Below are positions 21,702-33,132 of a stretch of DNA of 64,000 nt, piece by piece; the first letter of the stretch is position 1, and each line of letters starts with the position of its first letter. The stretch lies in NCBI GenBank assembly GCA_001630475.1, contig KV419432.1, positions 1-64,000 on the forward strand. Direction: 5' to 3'. The position numbers and the translations under genes are program-made. This DNA is from Sistotremastrum niveocremeum HHB9708 (lineage: Eukaryota > Basidiomycota > Agaricomycetes > Sistotremastrales > Sistotremastraceae). The notes below the pieces were generated by a model that was not told the origin of the DNA, made no database searches, and saw nothing but the letters and a program-made list of their open reading frames with translations.

Positions 21702-22574
21702 GCTGTTGATTGCGGGTTGCATTCTATAGGGTTCTCTTCAAAATTGTCGATGGGACGTGATGGGATGTTCTGCATCTGAGGCGGACAATTCAGGTGTCAG
21801 ACTCTCTCAGGGCTACGAGAGGCTTCAGCTGCTTCTTTTCTTTTTCTTTTCGGTTTACTGGTTTCGAATTATGGTATGCGTATGCGTATGGACTTGGACT
21901 GTATTCAAAATAAGTAGCACCACGAGTAGTGCATGTATTATAATGCTTTAACCCCCTTCCATTCGCTCGATACGGAATTACGAATATTTGTAAGGGGTAC
22001 AACGTTCTACCCCACGATACGAGTTTGATTTATCTTGCGACCGCTTCTGGGTCCATGGCTGTACAGTACTCCCCTCCTTGAAAGTCAATAATTGAGTAAG
22101 GAGATATATACTAGTATCTAGCGCTATAACCTTGCCCGAGAAGTCCGACGTCGACACGAGAGATAATCGATAACCGCAGACAGCCTGAGGCCTATATATG
22201 AAGCGTAACAACACCCGTGCTATCGATAATCAAACGGTAGACGTAGGTATAGCGGATCCGAAGGATCAAGAAGATCAAAGTCGGACCAGTGTGGGAGACT
22301 CGTGGAGATTGTGGAAATTGGGATCGGAACGTCATGCTGCGCATAAGGAAGTATGGTAAAGTCTGAAGAAGTCCGCGGAGTGTGGGGGGTTTGTGGAATC
22401 AACAGCTTCAGTGTGATTTGTCTGGTGCTATGACTTCCATGTCCGCGAATTCGAAGTCGAGTAGAGAGACAGATTTGAGATGCAGTCTATGATGGTGCTG
22501 AATATTCTCCGAGATCGAACAGCCTCGAAAGAGCGAAGATCATATCTCCTGGAAGAACTGCCTCCCGCACAGTG
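21702..22574. other. 3' UTR of the disordered-protein gene and spacer
   Basis: Up to about 21920 the sequence is shared with the downstream partial copy (TTTCGAATTATG, GGACT.GGACTGTA), consistent with a 3' UTR. The rest shows no gene. Confidence 0.5.
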
Positions 22575-25500
22575 CTTTTGCGGTAGCTATAGCAAGAGCC
22601 CACAACCTTCGCCATGAGATATTGCTATATACTAGTGCGGCGGTGGCGATATCGGGTTGCAATCAGCATGTCAATGACAGCATTGTCGTGTATCAGCGGG
22701 TGGAGGGCGGTTCGAGATAAGAATTGCGGTAGCCTGAAGAAGGAGAAGACATTGACAGCTGACAGGTCGACCGAAGGTTTGACAGGCATGAGAATCACCA
22801 GACACTGGGAAAATGAGACCCGCTGCAAATTCTTCGAAATTTGTTATCAAAGTAACTTCACCGTGACGGCTTGTAGGACCAATCGCGACTTGTGGCAGCC
22901 AAGGATTCGAAGCCAGAAGGATGATCTTGAGGTACGTCTACATTGATAATGGCATCGATACCGCCCCAGTTCTCAAGCTCGGAGCATGTGCAATCGCTGA
23001 TCTCTCTCGCAATTGTAGAGAACGTGCACCGCTTGCATAACAACAGAGTCCGATGAGGTTCCCGATGCAATAAATCGCAAAGCATTGTGTTGGTACAGTA
23101 GCTGATGATGGTCGGCAGAGTTCGCTGCCATCTCTGATGCTAGAGCTGGTACTAATGGCGTCTGTTATCGATGTTGATAAAATTCAGAGTACGAGATATC
23201 AAGCACCTGTCAAGTCGAATAGCTGATAAGACGCTAGATGCCGGAATCGACAGCTCTTCTGGAAGATGAGGGTCACTTGGTACGCTCACTGAGCCTGAGA
23301 ACGCAATGTCGCTCCAAGAAGAGTCTAGACGACCAGGCCGGAAGATCTGCAGGAACTGATATGATATCATGATGTCAATGCTCAATGCCCGCCGACTCAG
23401 TGCCGAGAAGTGTTGACAGTAAGGAGGAAGAGAAAATATGAGCGAAGTCCAGATTATAGATTCTGCATATGCATCGTCGAGTTGACATGAAAAGTGAGAC
23501 TGAACCGTGGCAGGATGTGCAAGCCTGAGAATGAAGCCGAAGACTTGGTGGCGCTAAGTAGAAGCCGTTGATGACTAAGCATTGCACACCTTGACTCGGA
23601 TCAAATCATCCCAACAGAGACAGAGGAAGGCACGACGGGGCCGCAGCTGAAGATTAATGGCATGCCGTAAACGTCGTTCGTGGAAACGGACGTGACAGAG
23701 TGTGGGTGAGGGGGCATATACCTTAGAAAGGTAGACTGGAAGATGGTGAGCGTACCCATGTTTCTTATTTCTACAAAAGCTCTGTGCTCAGAATATGCAG
23801 GCCACTGCTCGCCATCTACCCACTCATCTGACCGTGACGCTGCTCTAAAATGTCTGAGCCATCTCTCGCCCCCAACACCACCCCTGAGACTGCAGCCAAA
23901 GCTAACATCGATCCCATCGTGGCAGAGTTCACTTCCAGTGATCGCTTCGGCGCCTTATTGGACGCGATTAAGGACCTTAACGTCGTCATGAAAGGAGTGA
24001 AGAGTACTTTGGTTGATCATGGCACGAAATTCGACGTTCTGATTAAAGATGCCTTGAAGAGTACGTGATGACTCGTCTGAGAGATTGTGGCATGCTAACA
24101 CAAAAATCACAGATGATCAGCCATACGATGAAAAAGCACTAGATGATGAATCTACCAGCCTTGCAGTATACGAGATCGTGATGGCGAAGACGAAAGAGAG
24201 GACGGAGGAATGGAATGGGACGATAGATGTGACGTTGATCTTTGTGAGTTGATCGCTTTGACATCTATTCGAAGAGACGAGTTTCTGAATGATTATTAGA
24301 TCGCGTTGTTCTCCGCCGTGCTCACCGCCTTCCTCGTTCCCGCAACTCAAAACCTGCTCCCAAACTGGAACACCAATAACACCAATCACTCCACTTCGAC
24401 AACAAATCCACGGGTGCCCAGTCGATCAGCCGAAGCTATCTGTGCTCTATACTATCTATCGCTCATTATCGCGGTGAGTATCTTTATATATATTGATGAA
24501 ATGTAGACTGACGGAATGAATAGATCCTCATCGGGGTCCTATGTGCGCTAGGGCGTCAATGGGTCCGAAAATTGACAATCAAGCCCACCGTACAGAGCTG
24601 GCGTGCCCGAACAATGTGGCACGTCGAAAGGATGCAACTCGCCGAAATATGGCTCAAACTCCTCATGGAGATCCTCTACCGCCTTCTCGTCCTCTCTATC
24701 GCCCTCTTCATGTCCGGTCTCCTATACCAGCTCCGAATTCTCGCGGATTCATTTGGCGGAAGGGCAACGATCCTCCTGCGAGCGTGGGAGTTGGGGATTG
24801 TGCTCACTTCTTGTATTGCGTTTACAATGGGTGGCACGACGTACCATGCTGTGCGATATGAGGCGTCGGTGTTCGATGGCATGGTTAGCAAAGTTATTGT
24901 TGGAGATGAGGACGTCGGCTTGGTGTACTGTCTGAAGTACGTTTGGAGATCGCTTTGTGCCGGGAGCACCAGCCTCCTGGACAGGATCAACTGGGCTTAC
25001 GTCAGGGTGGTGGCGAGCTGGAGGACACGATCAAGGTGGTCCGAATTGCGAAGTATCTACGAGGGCGGGTCGGAGCTTGTGAACTCTCTCCGTATGGGGA
25101 GGATATGGAGGTCGAAGATGGAATGGCCGAAGCGTTTCGTCGGATGGGAGCTGGTGAAGCTCGTCAACCCGATCACAGCAGCCCAGCGATGGATAAAGCG
25201 CCACTAAACCCGAGTCGAATGTAACTCGCTGAGCAAGTGGATGAAGACCTACCTGGAGCTGATGGCGGATGCGAGCGAACCCGGTCTCTTGGAACGTGCA
25301 GCTGCATCGTTTTCGTTCTCGCATTGGGTCCAACATGGAGGCGGGACAGTTGACGATTTGTGGACGGTCCGAACGCGACTTAACGCGACGGACACTTCAT
25401 TCCGCGTCAGGGAGACCATTAATGCACAGATCCCCAGGTTCAGGGCCTGGCTCGCAGGAAGGCATAAGGAGATCGAGGATAACAGGAAAGAGAGGTATGC

Positions 25501-27279
25501 GCATGAGGAACGGTTGAGAGAGAGGGGGGGGTTTGAATTGCATTTGGAAGCATTGGAAGATGAAGCGAAGAAGGAAGACGAAGAAGAGCATCGGGCGATC
25601 GAATTGACTCAATTCCTTCTCAATCAACGAACGGACAGAATTTCGGGGAAATTTACACCAACCAGAGACAACTGCGCGGGCATCTTGGAACTCATCGGTC
25701 TCCCATTTGACGTGTTCGTCGCCAAATGTCTCTGCGTTCACGATCGTGACGATCACTCGGGCAATCATCACGATATCTTCCACGCCTCTGTGAATTATTG
25801 TGAGGCTCTTCGATCCCGACAATCCGAGGGAGTCACGCAGATCCTCTCTCATCTCGATACCTTCTCCGCCGTCAGATCGTTCATCCTTGACTCACAATAC
25901 CTTCCGTGGTATGATCGCGTTCTTGACCTGATCATTGATGATCGGGGAATCGACGTTCTCTTCCACCTGAACCAATTTGTGTCCCAACCTCGTGACTGGT
26001 CTACGGTCGATCCCGCTGGCCTATCTTCCGTCTTTCTACTCGCTGCTGGCTCTCCTGCTCAGCTCCATAACCTCCCCTCCGAAACTGACCTTTCTCCCAT
26101 CATCGGACACCTCGCTCGACGTCCATTGTCGCACAATTGGCGCCAAGCGAGCAGCGTTCTAATTACGTACCTGGAAGCTCGTGACTTCTCTACCTTGTCA
26201 GATCTTGCTGGCGTCCACACTTTCCTTCAGCGATGCGTCGATCCCGCCTTTCTTCCCGACAAAGATGAAGGATACCAAACCAGCGGAGAAACGCGAGACA
26301 TAGCTTTTGCACTCTTATATCGTGAGTATCCTTCATGATGGTAAATTGTGTTCGTCTAACAGCCGCCTAGAACATCGGGCTCAATCTATTCCACTACCTC
26401 CATCTCCTCCGCCATCCCCATTACACGTCAACGTATCACTCAGATCTCAATATCCGGCTGTTATCTTCCCTCTTCAGCCAATTTGTGACTCGCCGCACTA
26501 TACAACTACTTCCTGTCCGCTGCAAACACCCACTACTTCCACCGACACCCGGCTTTACTCATACCCTCCGCGACTACCAACTGCCGATTCCCTACCCTTC
26601 TTCGTGGATCGTAATGTCGCTGAGAGGAACATGACCCAAGACACACGGACCGAGCCAAAAGACCCTTCGCTGCATTCGTTGACTTCTTCCTTCGGGTGTC
26701 CTGTGCGACTTGCGTATAATTGGGTGCGCCACGGCCGAAATCTTCACAGGAGTTGAAAAAGCTCGGCTCTTCTTAGTTGATTCTTTAGCGAGAAAATCAA
26801 TTTGTGCCGATGATGTGATATGAGCATGAGACTCGTCCGCGCACGAGGCATGCGCATGCCGTCGCCCGGTTTTCCCCTAGCCGCAGTCGTCACCGTCAGC
26901 AGACTTCTCGCACAGAGATCTACACGTTCCATTCAAGGACGACTGCGAACCTTTCCATCCCTCGATCTCTGACATCGAACCCTTGCTGTCATCAAGCAAT
27001 TGAGGAGCCAAACTTTCACTACCAGTGGGGAAAGGGCACCTACATCACTGCATTGTCCGGGTAACGGCTGATCGGTCCGACCATTCTCTTTCGCCGCCAT
27101 CGCTTTTATTATAAGACCTTTGATCATGATGAGAGAATGCTGTGACTATTTGTTTTCATTTTGTCTTATCTGTCAAAGCTGTATCTGTCTCGACAATCAC
27201 AAGGGAAATGGTGACAAGACGCGTGAACACTGAACAGAGCCAGAATGGGCCCCGGTAGACGCGTGACGTCACGTGTAGC
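22575..27279. repeat. right arm of the large inverted duplication
   Basis: Reverse-complement counterpart of 12801-17545. The outer edge is the 21-bp block at 27259-27279. Immediately beyond it lies an inverted 5' fragment of the disordered-protein gene, so the duplication junction cut into that gene's promoter. Confidence 0.85.
23850..26756 (+). pseudogene. DUF6535-family gene, right copy with nonsense codon
   Basis: Starts MSEPSLAPNTTPE at 23850 and has the same exon pattern as the left copy: helix ending VDHGTKFDVLIKDALK, DDQPYDEKALDDEST, IALFSAVLTAFLVPATQNLL, ILIGVLCALGRQWVRKL, and a last exon ending HGRNLHRS at 26756. At 25205-25207 the frame reads TAA where the left copy has CAA (..WIKRH then stop against ..WIKRHQTRVE). 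Downstream, the frame is otherwise open for another 365 codons, so a single base change explains the loss. The truncated product would keep the membrane region, so residual function cannot be excluded. Confidence 0.8.
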
Positions 27280-27299
27280 ATAAACAAAAAACACCTCCG

Positions 27300-27360
27300 A
27301 AACCCACTGACTTTGCCTTCTCGCGGGAGAATCTTTGGACATCTCCAGCTTTTATATACC
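27300..27360 (-). pseudogene. inverted 5' fragment of the disordered-protein gene
   Basis: On the minus strand this reads TATAAAAGCTGGA, then AAAGATTCTCCCGCGAGAAG, matching 19385-19450 apart from a short length difference. It is a displaced promoter/5' UTR piece at the edge of the inverted arm. Confidence 0.8.
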
Positions 27361-27465
27361 TGACACTCTAAATCAAGCTCTAAATTGATGCTCTACGGAC
27401 TGTCTCACTTTATTGATCAGCAAGAATTCAAGTTGGAAAGTGGATCGGATGACACCGCGACCGAC

Positions 27466-28690
27466 TTGATCCGCCGCCGCCTATTGTGAGGAGGGGAAGT
27501 GGGTCCGCCGGTACCGTGCTGCTGATCGTGCTGGTACTGGTTTGGGGTTGTCGAGTGGACCTGGGGCGTCGGTTCCCCCTAGTAAAGGCCTCACCTCATT
27601 CTCCCCCTCCCCCTCACACACCTCCGCTCTCTCCACCTCATCATCCATCTCAGCCTCAGCTTCCGCCAATGCCAACGCCCTCTTCGCATCCGTAGCTCTT
27701 TCCCCTTCCCTAGGCCCTACCTCCTCCGACCCCCTCACTCACTTACACATACTGTACCCATACGACCTCAACGTACCGTTACGGTCAAAATCCGGATTTT
27801 AGTACGCAAAAAGAGCGTTACGTAACGCGTAACGCGGCCCAAGTACGTTCGGCACACGAAATTTGGTCCGGCCGGCTACGCCGGCCGTGGTTGCCGAGCC
27901 TTTAGCGGTACGTTATGGTGGGCTACGTTACGCGTTACACTGGACCTGTACGCTGTACGTTCGTTTTTTGGGAACGTTACGCCGTTACGGCCGTACGTTA
28001 TGGTCGTATGGGTACAGTATCTACATAAATCTATCTAGCAATCCTTGTCTCGATCCTCAAGCTAAAGCTCGTATAGGCCAAAGAAGGAGTTTCGGGAGAG
28101 AAGGAAGTCGACAAGTTCGTGATCCTGGGAACCCGCTCTTTCCAGGTTCATTCGCAAGTCTTACAGTAAAACCGAATCTCGTGTCCCGGTCCGTCCCTTT
28201 ATTCATTTAAATTCATCGATTTATTGATTTTGACGATTGCTGCAGGAATGTGAGACTGTGAGTCATCGGGTGCCTCCGGCACATTATATACCTCCTATCT
28301 TTACGTCGCATCGGAGTGGGTTCAAGTATAATCGCGGGAGGGAGATGGAGAAGGAGATGAGAGGAGCTCTAGGAGGGGGAGGGGAGGATAGTGCGGGTGG
28401 GCCGGGGAGTGGGAATGATTATGCGATTACGTGGAGTAGTGATAGCGAGAGGAGTTTCGTGGGGAGGTGATCACTCGCTCTTGGGCACCGTCTTCGCATG
28501 CGTGAGCTTTCTCCTTAAAATGGTCGATGGGATATGCTGTACATGTACATGCAGGCTATCTCGCGGCTTCGTGGTTTTTGCTGCCTGTTTTCTTTTCTTT
28601 TCTTCTTTTTTCCTGCGGTTTGGTGGTTTCGAATTATGTGAAAGTGTATGTGTATATTTAGCCTATGGACTCGGACTGTAATTAGTGCAG
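27466..28690 (+). pseudogene. truncated direct copy of the disordered-protein gene
   Basis: Begins abruptly with GATCCGCCGCCGCCTATTG, equivalent to position about 20971 of the full gene, and continues through the tail (NDYAITWSSDSERSF) and 3' UTR. The first two thirds of the gene are missing. The coding frame is disturbed by small changes, and a 270-bp MITE (27750-28019) sits inside it. It is a non-functional copy of the 3' part. Confidence 0.85.
27750..28019. mobile_element. hAT-like MITE, family 4 (270 bp)
   Basis: Inverted ends TACTGTACCCATACGACC and complement, with an interior rich in CGTTACG/GTAACG motifs. Flanks CTTACACA and TCTACATA match at 5 of 8 positions, compatible with an 8-bp target duplication that has decayed. 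The full-length gene at 21240-21290 lacks the insert. Confidence 0.8.
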
Positions 28691-29408
28691 AACAAATGAC
28701 ACCCAGATGTCACGACTCCCCCCTCTTCCAGGTTTGCTGCCGCAAGCTTTCTAATGCTTGCTCCTGCGCTTTCTGCTTCCCGGAGGCTCCTGCGATTTTC
28801 TCTCTTTTTTTTTAAAAAAAAATCTTTTCTTCGTGAGGAAGGTTAGCCAAATAAGATGAAACATGGTGGATGACCGGTATCTCCGAGACTGTCGGATGCG
28901 GATTCGGAAAGAGATTGACTGGGGTTCCTGAGGACGGTCAAGTTCAGACAGCAGCGTACTCACTGGTCGTCGATGCATATCCAGTCGTCCATCACTGGCA
29001 CGCAGTCACCGGCGGAACCGGTATATCTACGCTTGGACCATTGCTGCATATTTTATTTGGCATGCCACCTCGACATCTGTGGTCCTCTTATCGGTAAACA
29101 CGTCGACATCCAGCATGATGTCTAGACTTCCGAACGGACACTTCTTGGCCGAAGTTTCAAGGCCAACATGATAATCTTCATCCTTGGTGTCTCCTAGCGC
29201 TCTCGAGCTGGGGGTATCGCTTATCTCTTCATCGACCCTGCCGACGACAATCTACGCACAGCAGTAAGTATTAGTCGCTCGTCGTGGCTATTATAATCAA
29301 TATGAATGTGCTAATGTAGGTTATCGGAAGAAATTCCATGCAGAGCTGCGTCCCTGATTTTGTCACATAATAATGCAAGAACAACAACAACAACAACACC
29401 CCTGCGAA
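28691..29408. other. intergenic, no gene recognised
   Basis: Contains an 18-bp block CCCCCTCTTCCAGGTTTG (about 28717) also present at about 13305, poly-T/poly-A tracts near 28810 and a CAA microsatellite near 29380. No coding gene supported. Confidence 0.4.
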
Positions 29409-31341
29409 TTATATGAGTTCACCCTTGACTGAGAGCAACTGACATGTAATCGAGGAACCTACCTCCTCCTTCGCCGCTTCTTTCTCCATCCTCTCTTTCT
29501 CCTCTTTCTCCCTTTTCTCTTTCTCCTCTTTCTCCTCCTTCTCCTCCCTCTCTTTCTCCTCCCTCTCCTTCCTTTCTTTCTCCTCTTTCTCCTTCCTCTC
29601 TTTCTCCTTCTTCGCCTCCGATTCTTTCCTCTCCTTTTCCGCCTTCTCCTCTAACTCTTTCCTCTTCCTCTTTGCCTGCTCCTCTATTTCTTTCCTCTCC
29701 TTCTCCGCCTTCTCCTCTATTTCTTTCCTCTCCTTCTCCGCCTTCTCCGCCAACTCTTTCGTCTCCTTCGTTTCCTGATGGTCCGATGCCGTGTTGGGGT
29801 CGGTCGTTGTCGTGTTTGAGTGGGTCGCTGACGTGTTGTCATCGGTTTCCTTGACAGCGTTGATGCCGGTTCTGCTCGCCTTTTTGGCTGTCTTGAAGTC
29901 TTCACTGGCAACACCGGTGTCAGCGCAATTTGTGTGGTCAGTTTCACCGGGAGTGGGGCTTGCGATGCCAGCGAATTGTATCCAGACTGCCGTATCAACA
30001 TCGAGACCGGAGTCCTTGGTGCTGATACTTGGATGATCGCCCTCCTGGCGTGCCAATGGAATATTTATAACCCCAGCTTCTTGGCTCTGATCCGTGTTGG
30101 TCTGAAATGGCGCTGTTGGCGGTTCTGTCTTTGGTAGGACCTGAGGTCGTGGCGGTGGCGGTGGTGGCGGTGGTGGAGAAGGATGGGTTTCCTCTGACCC
30201 ACGCCTATGGTCCTGCCTCGATTCCCCTTTCGATCTTCCTGTCCGGTTAGAGGTTGAGCCTGTTATTGCGATATTGCGACCTTCTTCGTCTGCATGTGCA
30301 ATATTCTCCATCAACTTCTCCGCTGGTGCGGGCTCCCCTTTGAGGCCAGCGGTAGTTGACCCCGACTTTATGCCATCCTCAGTTGTGATTCGCTCTTCAT
30401 CTGGCGCTCCTTGGAACAGGTCTGGTTCGTTACTAAGCGAATCTGGTGTAAACTCGATGGTAGGAGGGGGGGTTGGACTCTCCGTCACGATCGTCACATG
30501 CTCATTTCCCATTTGAGTGGCTTCTTGCGATCCGTTGACTGGCCAGGATCCAAGCTCTTTCGGTAGTGCGGAATTATCTTGCGTCGTGGCGTTTGAAGAG
30601 CTTGTGATTATCTCTTCCGTGAGTGTCTGCTCGCTCGCTGTACTCGGCCTTGGTTGGGAGACGCCGTCTTCGTCCTTGTTCCTATCCGCAGTGATCCGTC
30701 GATCGAAAAGCGCCTCGGGCATGGACGCAGCTGGATCCCGGTACCCGTCGCGAGGAGGTTCGACTAAGGCTGAAGGTTTTTGGAGCTGCTCCGAGTCTGA
30801 CCCCTTGTCGAGGCTCTGTCGCCTAGACCCAGAGTCGCTCTCCAACAGCTTGGGAACCTGCAACTGTTCCTTTGATGGCCATTCAAAGCAAAAACTGTCA
30901 ATCTTTTGTTCGTCGTTCGGCCACCACCAATCCTTCTTCTTCCGGAGACGCGAGTGGGATTCCAGAGTGCAATGCACCGATGTCTCGACCGTCACGTTAG
31001 ATGAACAGTACATCATGACGGTAACAACAGTGCTGACTGGGATCCCGCTTCCTACGTGTGAATTCTCACTGAAAGTGAACCAGACGTTCTGTCCGCCGCC
31101 CGACCCCGCGAGCTTGCAGTACTGCTGTATCTCTTCCTCGCGTTTTGATGAAACGGCCACTTGGCCATTGATGTGATTTCCAAATCCAGCTGTAAATTTG
31201 GCGTGCTTCTCCTTCTGGTAGTGCACTGTCGACTGGCTATCCTGAGCTTCGCTGCCAGAAGGATGGTAGTAGTGGACGGTCCTGGTAGTTTTGTCCATGT
31301 CGTCTGTTGAGAAATCGAAGGTGACTTTGGCATGCGAGAAT

Positions 31342-31882
31342 TAGAGTTCCAAGGTCCAGTCCACGTGACTGGTCGTATTGGGCAACCGGACCGAAGTCAC
31401 AACTGAACTGCAGTTGCCAGTTGCCTCAGTTTCTGAAAATCAGGCAACCGGCAACTGCAGTCATGACCAGTTGTGACCACGGTCGCGACCGATGCTCAGG
31501 GAAGACCCTTAAGGGTCCCCAAACAGGGTGCTCAGAGGGTAATGTAGTGGTATTTTCCTCATGTATGGTCATGTATTCATGGTATATNNNNNNNNNNNNN
31601 NNNNNNNNNNNNNNNNNNNNNNNNNNNNNNNNNNNNNNNNNNNNNNNNNNNNNNNNNNNNNNNNNNNNNNNNNNNNNNNNNNNNNNNNNNNNNNNNNNNN
31701 NNNNNNNNNNNNNNNNNGGGCAGGCAACTGGTCGTGACTGGTCATTTGATGACTGGTTGCCGGACCGCAACTGCAGTTGCAGTTGCCAGTCATGGCAAAT
31801 TTGGGATTTGGCAACTGGTCGCAGTTGCCAGTCACAAGGAATTTTGGAAAAAGTCCAGTCGTGACTGGACTTTGGAACTCTA
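31342..31882. mobile_element. hAT-type MITE, family 1, inside paralog A
   Basis: Ends TAGAGTTCCAAGGTCCAGT and complement, perfect 8-bp duplication GCGAGAAT at 31334-31341 and 31883-31890. The centre is replaced by 130 undetermined bases. Confidence 0.93.
31588..31717. other. assembly gap (130 N)
   Basis: A run of N in the AT-rich core of the MITE. The gap lies inside a repeat, so the true length may differ. Confidence 0.99.
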
Positions 31883-32447
31883 GCGAGAATCGTGCTCGGT
31901 AGGGATGGAATGTCAGGCAAAAGGTTGCGGTGCATACTTTGGTGTCCGTGCCTAGGAGCGTGCCATATTGGACAGATGTGGCAATTATCTCGACCTTATG
32001 TTTGTTGACTTTCTCGGCCTTGTCTTTGTCGAATTTTTCAGAGAAAACGACTCGGCCTCTGTTTGTCGCTTGACAAATGGTAGCAGGTAGCTCTAAGGGT
32101 TGAGTGCTGACAATTGGTACTTCAAGAGAGTCCTGAAAGACCCAATGAGGACCTCATTCGTGAATAAACAAAATCGATGATGAGTCACCTGCGTTATATT
32201 TGATACGAGGAGCCTTCTATCATTTTGGTCTCCGTCTTCGAGTTGCGACGTCTGAGACAACGAGTCTCTTGAGACTTGCGGTGTCAAACCCGTATATGGC
32301 ATCAGGGAGGTCATATCCTGTTCCCTTCATATCATGTGAGTTTATAGGTACGGTTTGTAAGAAATTGCGTTACTCATGCAAGTCATTGGACGTCCCCGAA
32401 GCGTCGGACTGTGCGGAATGGCCAGCATCCGTATCGTTGCGACTCAT

Positions 32448-33132
32448 CGATATCGATGTCGTCTAAGATCTATGAGATTTCAATTAATGGAGTTGAAATC
32501 GCGGCTCTCTTGCTCACTGAGTCGGGATGTCGTTCAAGTTGGCGGTTTTGGTGGGGCTTTCAGTTGGCTTTCAGTAGCTTTTTCAGTCCCCCTCGGGCAG
32601 CCGGGCTCCAAGAGACTGTGGATGTCAGAGACAGAGCGTTCGGTTGGTCCGATGAGTTGAGCGACGAACATGCTTATACTTCGCAATGACCTCCTGCACC
32701 ATGGCTAGCGGAGACCACGAGGTAAACAGCCGGGAAATAAGATTAATTTCAGTGGCAACATTCATCAATGTTGTCGGGGTCCGGATATTATGTCCGAATT
32801 GCGTGTTACGCACGCTCCGTGCACCAGCACCAGATTGACACGACGCTTCACAGCTTCCTTCGCTCGTGATGCAAGAGTTCGACATTTATTGGAAGACTCT
32901 ATGAGAGGTGATGTGATGGAGAGATCATTTTCTCAGTGGTGAACTTGTGCCAGCTTGTCTGGAAGACCATTCTCGGATGCCAGTGTTAGAGTATGTTCAA
33001 GGATTAGAGATAGCGCATTATCGAGATCTCAAGAGACTCCAAGGATCCAAGGGTACCCCCGTCCACGGCCAGAGAAGTCTATCAGACACAAGATTATACA
33101 GTGGCACCGTACAACTTGACGACTATTCAAGG
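32448..33132. other. spacer between paralogs A and B
   Basis: A minus-strand frame of 86 codons at about 32625-32885 (MSNSCITSEGSCEAS..) has no recognisable domain. It could be an upstream exon of A, but no splice link is convincing. Confidence 0.4.

Larger units (their letters stand above)
29409..32447 (-). pseudogene. paralog A, unknown family with coiled-coil tail, split by a MITE
   Basis: Exons read from 32447 (MSRNDTDAGHSAQSD) through EEQDMTSLMPY and DSLEVPIVSTQPLELPA to LTFHPYRARFSHAKVTFDF. The core continues with HPSGSEAQDS, KLAGSGGGQNVWFTFSENSH, GSGIPVSTVVTVMMYCSSNVT. The C-terminal 400 residues are disordered (a run of Pro near 30160) and end in a Lys/Glu-rich coiled coil made of near-identical EKAEKERKEIEE-type repeats. 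Gene B at 33-35 kb has the same core. I do not recognise the family; the core looks beta-rich. A 541-bp MITE at 31342-31882 splits the exon at ..RARF|SHAK..; without the insert and one target copy the frame is continuous. The product is unknown and the allele probably inactive. Confidence 0.7.

Noticed and set aside
31334-31890. MITEs acting as introners (spliced out to restore the genes)
   Set aside because: At the three insertions examined in detail (Plavaka, paralog A, paralog B), the target duplications and element ends do not offer GT..AG pairs whose removal would restore the frame; for example in the Plavaka gene the possible AG leaves the frame off by one base.
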